From: Anatilimnocola aggregata
Lineage (GTDB): Bacteria; Planctomycetota; Planctomycetia; Pirellulales; Pirellulaceae
Assembly: GCF_007747655.1 (NCBI RefSeq)
Contig: NZ_CP036274.1
Coordinates: 7,130,001 to 7,194,000 of the forward strand
Direction: 5' to 3'
Length of the DNA: 64,000 nt
Part shown: piece by piece, positions 58,729 to 64,000 of the stretch
Layout: the number at the start of each line of letters is the position of its first letter
Position numbering within the stretch: the first letter of the stretch is position 1
Position numbers and translations under genes: made by a program
The notes under the pieces: generated by a model
Databases searched by the model: none
Told to the model about the DNA's origin: nothing
What the model saw: only the letters and a program-made list of their open reading frames with translations

Positions 58729-59979
58729 ATGAACCGTGTATTCGTAGTTGGTATGTCAATCTGTGCCCTATGCTGCGTGGCCATTGTTGCCCTGGCATCG
58801 CAAAGTGTCTTCCTCTTTAGGCATGCCAAGACTGACGGTCTGCGAGTTGTCATAGGCGAGCGAGGTGGAGCACAGATTGCCCCCGAATACCTCAATCCAG
58901 CTGCCTTCAAGGACGACGCCACTGCACCGCGCCTGCCTCGCGCCTTAGTGCCAGAGAAAAATTACGACTTCGGCATCATGAATCCACTTACCGAAGGGAA
59001 GCATGAATTTTTCATTCGGAACGTAGGCACCGCCCCACTGCTTGTCGACATCGAATCGACAACCTGCAAATGCACCGTGGGGGGAGTCAGCAAGAAAGAA
59101 GTCGAGCCAGGTGGCGAAACCAAGGTTACGCTCGAGTGGAATACTGGCCGCAATCTGTTTTTCACTCATGGCGCGGTGGTCAAAACAAACGATGCGTTTA
59201 ACCGGACCATCGAACTTGTTGTCGACGGTAAAGTTCGCATGCTGGTCGGCAGCAATGTGAGGGAACTGATCGTCCCGAATATCGAGCCTGGTCAAGATAA
59301 AGATGCCGAATTCCTGCTCTATTCTCAGCTTTGGGACGAGCTAGTGGTCGCCGACATCTCTTGTGGCATCAGCGATCTCAAGTGGCAAGTGGTTGCGATG
59401 AAGCCAAGCGAAGCGCCCGAGCTCGACGCCAAAGTAGTGCGACGGGTCAGAGTCACAGTTCCAGGTTCGTTGGCCTCGGGCGATTTTGCGGACAGCCTCC
59501 GGATTATCGCGAAGCGCCCCAAGGCATCACCGGTGTCTGATAGTGCCAACGAGCAAACCGCTGCGTCGGAAGAATCTGAAGCGACAGAAACAGAGATTTT
59601 TGAATTGGCGATGCACGGCACCGTGCTCCGCCGTTTCGCATTATTTGGACCTGTGGTGCGCGGAGACGGAGTCTTGGAGTTAGGAGACATCCGCCACGGT
59701 CGCGGTAAGAAGTTCGTTATTCGCGGCAAAATTCGAGACGAGGTACGGACCCTTGGTGAATGCAGTGTGCAAACCACACCAGACTTCCTAAAAGCAACAT
59801 TTGTCGAACGCCAGGGTGAAGACTCTGCGGTTGGCTTATATGAGCTCCATCTGGAGATTCCGGCGACTGCACCCGCTTGTCAGTTCCTGGGATCCCCCGA
59901 GGGGGAATTGGTCATTAAGTCGTCACATCCACGCCTCGGCGAACTGCGCTACAAGGTTCAGTTTGCGATTACCCCGTAG
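58729..59979 (+). CDS. Secreted or membrane-anchored DUF1573 protein
   Basis: 416 residues starting at MNRVFVVGMSICALCCVAIV with GGGAAGGA upstream. This segment is a signal peptide or anchor. Residues about 75-140 are an Ig-like DUF1573 domain: NYDFGIMNPLTEGKHEFFIR, then STTCKCTVGG and PGGETKVTLEWNT, in which the Cys pair CKC is characteristic. Two further beta-rich segments follow. DUF1573 proteins are exported and frequently accompany DUF1559 and PilM-like proteins, as here. Structural or assembly role inferred. Confidence 0.85.
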   Translation: MNRVFVVGMSICALCCVAIVALASQSVFLFRHAKTDGLRVVIGERGGAQIAPEYLNPAAFKDDATAPRLPRALVPEKNYDFGIMNPLTEGKHEFFIRNVGTAPLLVDIESTTCKCTVGGVSKKEVEPGGETKVTLEWNTGRNLFFTHGAVVKTNDAFNRTIELVVDGKVRMLVGSNVRELIVPNIEPGQDKDAEFLLYSQLWDELVVADISCGISDLKWQVVAMKPSEAPELDAKVVRRVRVTVPGSLASGDFADSLRIIAKRPKASPVSDSANEQTAASEESEATETEIFELAMHGTVLRRFALFGPVVRGDGVLELGDIRHGRGKKFVIRGKIRDEVRTLGECSVQTTPDFLKATFVERQGEDSAVGLYELHLEIPATAPACQFLGSPEGELVIKSSHPRLGELRYKVQFAITP

Positions 59980-60016
59980 TTGTTCCGCTCCTACCGCCCC
60001 ACCCGCTGGAATGAAA

Positions 60017-62545
60017 ATGTCAGTTGCAGCCGTCGACTTTGATCCGTATCGGGATTGGCTAAAGGTGGACGATGTTGCCCACCCGCTGAACGCCTATCAG
60101 TTACTGCGTCTCGCTCCGTTGGAAGCGGACTTGTCAAAAATTCGTGTTGGCTACATGCGCCAACTCGACGCGCTCGATGCGAAGGGTGACCATGGCGACG
60201 GAGCACTAATCGACCGCCTTCGAGGAGAGCTTCAACAGGCTTTCGACCTGCTGTGCGATCAGGATCGTAAGGCGGTACTCGATGCTCAGCTGCGGCGTCG
60301 AACGAACACTTCAGTGCCGCAGCCTTCAGCCGAAGCGGTGGCCACCGCGGGGCACACCGTTCAATGCCGTCGATGCCTGAAGGGGAATTCACCCAATCGT
60401 CGGTTCTGCGGCGACTGTGGCCAGCCATTATGGGAGAAGTGTCCGCAGTGCGCTGCCGAAGTATCCGTCGCCGAGCGATTCTGTGGTGGCTGCGGTGCCA
60501 ACATCCGCGGCGAACTCGAGCAAAAGGAACGCACTTTCCGCGAGCAGCTTTCGGCAGCTAAACAAGCAGCCGATGCTTTGCAGTTCGATGCAGCAATTTC
60601 CCGCTTCCGCAAACTAGCAGCAATCGACGATATTCGCTTCGAATCACTCGCGCGCGAAGCGCTCGCGGCCGTGGAGGAAACCGAACAGCGACGAGCGACA
60701 CTTCAAGTCCAAATTGAAGAGTCGTTTCGGCGGGCTCAACAACTGATAAGTGAGCACTCGTATGAACAGGCGATTTCGATCCTAAGCGATGTGCCGGCAG
60801 CACTTCGTACGAGAGAGTTGGAGAAACTGCTGGAACGCTCCAAGTCCGTTCGCCAAGAGTTGCTTCAATTGAGTGGCGAAATCCGTCAGGCAATGGAGCA
60901 GAAGGAATACACGGGCTTGCTCCTTAAGATCGAACGCCTCCTGTCGCTAAAGCCAGGGCATACGCAGGCCCAAGGAATTGCGAATCAGTTGCGCGAGCAC
61001 TTTTATAAACAGGCAAAAGCCAAAGTCGCTACCTGCCGGTATGCAGATGCGGTTGATATCCTGACTCAAATTCCCGAGTCGTTTCGAACCCCCGAAACAA
61101 ACACGCTTGAGGATTCCGCCTCCGAGTTGGCGGCCCTGCTGAATAGCGTGCAGAACGAACCCTTGGCTATCGGCTCGTTGCAGGGAATCGCAGACAAACT
61201 TGGCAAGTTTGCCCCCCAGAATCAAGAAGTGACGAAGCTTCGCCAACGGCTGGCCGATCGCTTAGCCAAGGCCCCTTCGCAAGAACGAATGGCCGCTGCC
61301 GATTGGCAACCTGCACCGGTCAAGTCGGCAATCGGGCCTCCTGTCGACTGGCTTGCACACTTTACCCGCGTGCAATCCCTAGACGAAAAAGTCAAATCCA
61401 CACTTGCGGACCATCCGGGCGAGTTCTTCATCGCACTCGGTCTCGCCCTGCAAGGCGTCGAACAGGCCGAGGTGCCGCTGAATCTAATCACAGCCGAAAA
61501 AGGAAGTGTTCTTGCGCGATTCAAAAGCGTCTTTGGCCGCAAGTCACCAGCCATGGTCTGGGGGCTCGATCTGGGCGACCATGCCCTGAAAGCCATCAAG
61601 CTGGTGCGGGACGAAAAGACCGGCCAACTGCACCTAGCTGCCTGTGAATATATTTCTCACGAGCGATCGCTGGGCGGTAGCGATGCGGATATGATTCGGG
61701 CCGAAGTGCAGGAGAAGACACTCGCTGATTTCGCCGGTCGTAACGACCTCAAGGGGTGCCAGGTGATTGCGGCAATCGCCGCCCAGCGGGTGCTCGGGCG
61801 GTTTTGCGAATTGCCTCCCCTGCCAGCCAAAAAAGTGGCCGCTGCAGTCGAGTTCGAAGCCAAGCATCAATTCCCCATTCCGCTCGACGAGTTGAAGTGG
61901 GCCTATTACGTGCTCGATGAAGCCGAAGGCAAAGCGGCGGACGAGGCTCCGCGGCGAATCATGATCGTCGCGGCCCGCAACTCGCACGTGCAAGAGCGAT
62001 TGGCACTTTGCAAACGAGCCGGGATCGAAGTGTCGGTGCTGCAGAGCGAATGTGTCGCCCTTCATAATGCGATTCGCTTCGAGTTTGGCACACCTCCCGC
62101 AGCGGAAGAAAAAAAAGGAGACGCCAAAACCTCTTCCCAAAAGGCTCCGCCTGTCGTAAATCCCGCCAGCGTCGAAGAAGACGTGGCCCTTGCCATCGTC
62201 GATATAGGTGTAAGTTCGACGAGTGTGCTCGTTTCGTCCTCACGCGGGCTTTGGTTTCGTACATTCGGTCAGGCTGGCAACAACTTCACCAATCAATTGG
62301 CAAAGCAATTACAGGTGACGCACGAGCAGGCCGAGCAGCTCAAGCGCTCACCGTCCAAAGCCCGGAGGTATCACCTGTTTCTGGCAGCCACGCAGCCGCA
62401 GTTGGTGCAACTGGCCGGCGAAATCGAACGTTCGCTAGCTAGCTATCACAAGCAAAACTCCGCCCTCGATATTAGCCGAGTGTACGGAATCGGCGGTGGC
62501 TTTCAAACCCACGGACTGCTGCGGCAACTGCGATTCGGGAAGTGA
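60017..62545 (+). CDS. J-like head, zinc ribbon and PilM-like fusion protein
   Basis: 842 residues from the ATG at 60017 (an ATG at 60011 is equally in frame). Residues 1-60 resemble a J-like head (DFDPYRDWLKVDDVAHPLNA, then YQLLRLAPLEADLSKIRVGY). Residues about 117-163 contain four CxxC knuckles (CRRC, CGDC, CPQC, CGGC) of a double zinc ribbon. A helical, TPR- or coiled-coil-like region runs to about 460. From about 513 a PilM/FtsA-type actin fold starts (MVWGLDLGDHALKAIKLVRD), with VALAIVDIGVSSTSVLVSSS, AEQLKR and GIGGG. PilM normally organises type IV pilus assembly at the inner membrane. It directly follows DUF1559 and DUF1573 genes. Function inferred. Confidence 0.85.
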   Translation: MSVAAVDFDPYRDWLKVDDVAHPLNAYQLLRLAPLEADLSKIRVGYMRQLDALDAKGDHGDGALIDRLRGELQQAFDLLCDQDRKAVLDAQLRRRTNTSVPQPSAEAVATAGHTVQCRRCLKGNSPNRRFCGDCGQPLWEKCPQCAAEVSVAERFCGGCGANIRGELEQKERTFREQLSAAKQAADALQFDAAISRFRKLAAIDDIRFESLAREALAAVEETEQRRATLQVQIEESFRRAQQLISEHSYEQAISILSDVPAALRTRELEKLLERSKSVRQELLQLSGEIRQAMEQKEYTGLLLKIERLLSLKPGHTQAQGIANQLREHFYKQAKAKVATCRYADAVDILTQIPESFRTPETNTLEDSASELAALLNSVQNEPLAIGSLQGIADKLGKFAPQNQEVTKLRQRLADRLAKAPSQERMAAADWQPAPVKSAIGPPVDWLAHFTRVQSLDEKVKSTLADHPGEFFIALGLALQGVEQAEVPLNLITAEKGSVLARFKSVFGRKSPAMVWGLDLGDHALKAIKLVRDEKTGQLHLAACEYISHERSLGGSDADMIRAEVQEKTLADFAGRNDLKGCQVIAAIAAQRVLGRFCELPPLPAKKVAAAVEFEAKHQFPIPLDELKWAYYVLDEAEGKAADEAPRRIMIVAARNSHVQERLALCKRAGIEVSVLQSECVALHNAIRFEFGTPPAAEEKKGDAKTSSQKAPPVVNPASVEEDVALAIVDIGVSSTSVLVSSSRGLWFRTFGQAGNNFTNQLAKQLQVTHEQAEQLKRSPSKARRYHLFLAATQPQLVQLAGEIERSLASYHKQNSALDISRVYGIGGGFQTHGLLRQLRFGK

Positions 62546-62605
62546 GCAGGCACAAGCCACGCTCGCTCCTTCGCCGCGATTTCGCCACTTCAATATGCGC
62601 CTAAA

Positions 62606-62702
62606 CGTTCAATTATTAGTCGATAGTTGAACACCAACCCCCAGCCAAACCCGAGAGTTGCGCTATCTACTGTTCAACAATCAACCCGATTGTTGAACAC
62701 CC
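62606..62702 (+). repeat. Two-hairpin repeat element, copy B
   Basis: A hairpin with GTTCAA/TTGAAC (62607-62612 with 62627-62632, extendable by U-G and A-U pairs to an 11-bp stem with a 4-base loop) is followed by ACACCAA, the conserved 31-base core (62647-62677, 29 of 31 identical to copy A) and a perfect 12-bp hairpin TGTTCAACAATC/GATTGTTGAACA (62671-62682 with 62688-62699, 5-base loop), then ACACC. Compared with copy A, four pairs of the last stem changed on both sides and one T-G became T-A. Confidence 0.82.
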
Positions 62703-62814
62703 TCCTGCCTTGTAGTTGGCGCAAAGAGATATCTACAGAGAACTCGTGAGTGGCCGAAGTCAATCGAATCAGGCCACCATCCACGAATTCAATCTGTCTC
62801 TTTAGCAGCTTGCC

Positions 62815-63093
62815 CTAACGAGCATAGGCTGGAGTTCGCGAAGCGCGGAAGAAGCCGAATTTCTCGAGCGACTTGTAAACTTCGTCGAGCGTCTTCTCGC
62901 CAAAGTTGGCGATGCTCAGCAATTGGGCTGGCGTGCTGTTAAGCAGATCGCGAACAGTGAAGATGCCTCGTTCTTCCAGGCAGTTCGTCGTGCGAACCGA
63001 GAGGCCAATTTCGGCGGTGCTCATTTCCAGACGTTCTTTCATCTGGCGAGCGGTTTCTTCCTGACGGCTGAGCGGAATGCGGGTACGGCTCAT
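62815..63093 (-). CDS. Free-standing RNA polymerase alpha-CTD-like protein
   Basis: 92 residues from the ATG at 63093, which has GGAAGGGA at good spacing. The second half, IGLSVRTTNCLEERGIFTVR and DLLNSTPAQLLSIANFGEKT then LDEVYKSLEKFGF, is clearly the C-terminal domain of the RNA polymerase alpha subunit: two helix-hairpin-helix-type elements with an L-x-x-R-T-x-N-C-L start and the conserved FGEKTLDE (NxGKKSLxE in E. coli). The N-terminal assembly domain is absent. It may act as a small DNA-binding regulator. It stands alone with its own ribosome-binding site. Confidence 0.85.
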   Translation of the reverse strand: MSRTRIPLSRQEETARQMKERLEMSTAEIGLSVRTTNCLEERGIFTVRDLLNSTPAQLLSIANFGEKTLDEVYKSLEKFGFFRASRTPAYAR

Positions 63094-63313
63094 GACGGGA
63101 TTCCCTTCCAAAACAGGATCGAACTGAGCGGGACTTGGCCGAGTTCCCAGTCGTTGGGAAGTTATCGGCCGAGCGAAACTATAACGATTGCGCAACTAAT
63201 TTCAACTCGCTAGCATCCATTTTATCAAAAATGATTCATGACATGACAGCAGGCGGACGCTAGCAAGGCAAGGGAGCAACTCTCCCCTAAACGCTAACAT
63301 TTCAACCATCGAC

Positions 63314-63685
63314 TCAGCGAGGCAGCTGTTGAATGAGCTGCTGGTCGGAGTCGTAGACCTCAAACCGGTGTTCGACGGCCGCTTGGGCCAACTGGCCAGA
63401 TAAGGCTCGCACGAACGCTACGACCTCGTCCAATGAGCCGGCCACACAACCGTTCAGCAGATGGCGCGACGGCTCTTCGAGCGGAATCGACTCGAACTCT
63501 GCCACGTCGCTGGCGAACCGCAGAATCTCGTCGCCGTTGAACTGCGATACATGCACAAAGGCCCGCTGCTCGCCGACCACCGGCGTCACCGCGTGCAGAA
63601 TGACATTCAGCCCCTGCGGTGCCTGAATGTGGCCGTAGACGTTGTTGACCTCGGGAATCTTCGGATTGGTCATTGGACTGCCCAT
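63314..63685 (-). CDS. Unknown small protein
   Basis: 123 residues from the ATG at 63685 (MGSPMTNPKIPEVNNVYGHI); an ATG at 63673 is equally possible. A GGAAG upstream of 63685 supports it. The protein is mixed alpha/beta with VILHAVTPVVGEQRAFVHVS and a C-terminal helix EVVAFVRALSGQLAQAAVEH; no signal peptide and no family recognised. It lies 37 bp downstream of the YjbQ gene on the same strand and is probably cotranscribed with it. Confidence 0.65.
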   Translation of the reverse strand: MGSPMTNPKIPEVNNVYGHIQAPQGLNVILHAVTPVVGEQRAFVHVSQFNGDEILRFASDVAEFESIPLEEPSRHLLNGCVAGSLDEVVAFVRALSGQLAQAAVEHRFEVYDSDQQLIQQLPR

Positions 63686-63722
63686 TCCTTTCTTCCAGCG
63701 TACAACCGGTTCAGCTACTAAC

Positions 63723-64000
63723 TTACTCCCCAAGGAGCTTGATTAACACACGTTTCGCCCGGTTTCCGTCGAACTCAAAGTAGAAGATGTGTTCCCACGG
63801 CCCCAGGTGCAATTTGCCGCCAGTGATGGCGACGACTACTTCTCGCCCCATCACCTGCCGCTTGAGGTGAGCATCGGCGTTGTCTTCGCCCGTGCGATTG
63901 TGGTGATACCGATCGCTCGATGAATCAAACGGCGCCAGCTTCTCTAGCCATACCTCGTAGTCGTGATGCAGCCCACTCTCGTTGTCGTTAATGAACACAC
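63723..64000 (-). CDS. YjbQ-family protein, 5' end cut by window edge
   Basis: The frame is open to base 64000, so the N-terminus lies outside the window. The visible 91 residues carry the YjbQ/UPF0047 core: [20 protein letters not shown], then [20 protein letters not shown] and [18 protein letters not shown]. This family forms trimers with a conserved His pocket and shows weak thiamine-phosphate-synthase-like activity in some members. The family is recognised with good confidence; its physiological role is not settled. Confidence 0.9.
   Translation of the reverse strand, partial: VFINDNESGLHHDYEVWLEKLAPFDSSSDRYHHNRTGEDNADAHLKRQVMGREVVVAITGGKLHLGPWEHIFYFEFDGNRAKRVLIKLLGE

Noticed and set aside
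63270-63290. GGGAG/CTCCC hairpin resembling part of the two-hairpin repeat core
   Set aside because: Only nine bases match the core and the stem is 5 bp, so it is probably coincidental or a weak terminator of the minus-strand gene.

Overview
The window looks like a chromosomal segment from a member of Planctomycetota, most likely of the Pirellulales type. The pointers are two DUF1559 pseudopilin-like proteins beside a DUF1573 protein, many secreted proteins of unknown family, a sigma factor with an unusual helix-turn-helix N-terminus, a planctomycete-looking EF-Tu switch I, and GC-rich coding sequence with few strong Shine-Dalgarno sites. I see no rRNA, CRISPR array, transposase, prophage or replication origin. 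Species is not claimed.

Layout. 1-9.2 kb is mainly on the minus strand: a truncated unknown gene, a cyclophilin, a coupled amidase/S9 peptidase pair, a plus-strand gamma-carbonic-anhydrase-like protein, a FAD-Rieske oxidoreductase, a DUF2383 four-helix protein and a Tat-exported unknown. 9.8-18.5 kb carries the large sigma factor with a clear terminator, several secreted or unknown proteins and an NDH-2-like flavoprotein. 18.7-36.9 kb is the translation/transcription core: tRNA-Thr(UGU), Tyr(GUA), Gly(UCC), Thr(GGU), tuf, tRNA-Trp(CCA), secE, nusG, rplK, rplA, rplJ, rplL, rpoB, rpoC, rpsL, rpsG and a divergent fusA. The four tRNAs before tuf are in the same order, with the same anticodons, as the E. 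coli tufB cluster. 37-45.2 kb is metabolic and mixed: two SDR enzymes, zwf, folE, a beta-propeller-like secreted protein and membrane proteins. 45.3-51.2 kb is a tightly packed plus-strand run of a FAD/FeS oxidoreductase, moaD, moaE, moaA and a class V aminotransferase (cysteine-desulfurase-like), consistent with molybdopterin synthesis. 51.5-62.5 kb encodes mainly exported or envelope proteins: a TPR/coiled-coil protein, a zinc peptidase, an alpha/beta hydrolase, two DUF1559 pseudopilins, a DUF1573 protein and a large fusion of a J-like head, zinc ribbons and a PilM-like actin fold. 62.8-64 kb (minus) has a free-standing RNA polymerase alpha-CTD protein, an unknown protein and a truncated YjbQ protein.

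Most interesting signals. (1) A two-hairpin repeat of about 95 bp occurs at 51.2 kb and, inverted, at 62.6 kb. The copies share a 31-base core (29 identical), while one stem has changed by four compensatory base-pair replacements, so the structure itself seems to be conserved. The two copies bracket the exported-protein module. (2) The zinc-ribbon/PilM fusion next to two pseudopilins suggests an uncharacterised envelope assembly system. (3) The alpha-CTD protein and the HTH-rich sigma factor suggest a modified transcription apparatus. (4) A long structured RNA lies between rplJ and rplL, and a hairpin lies after rplL. All assignments come from reading the sequence; no database search was run.
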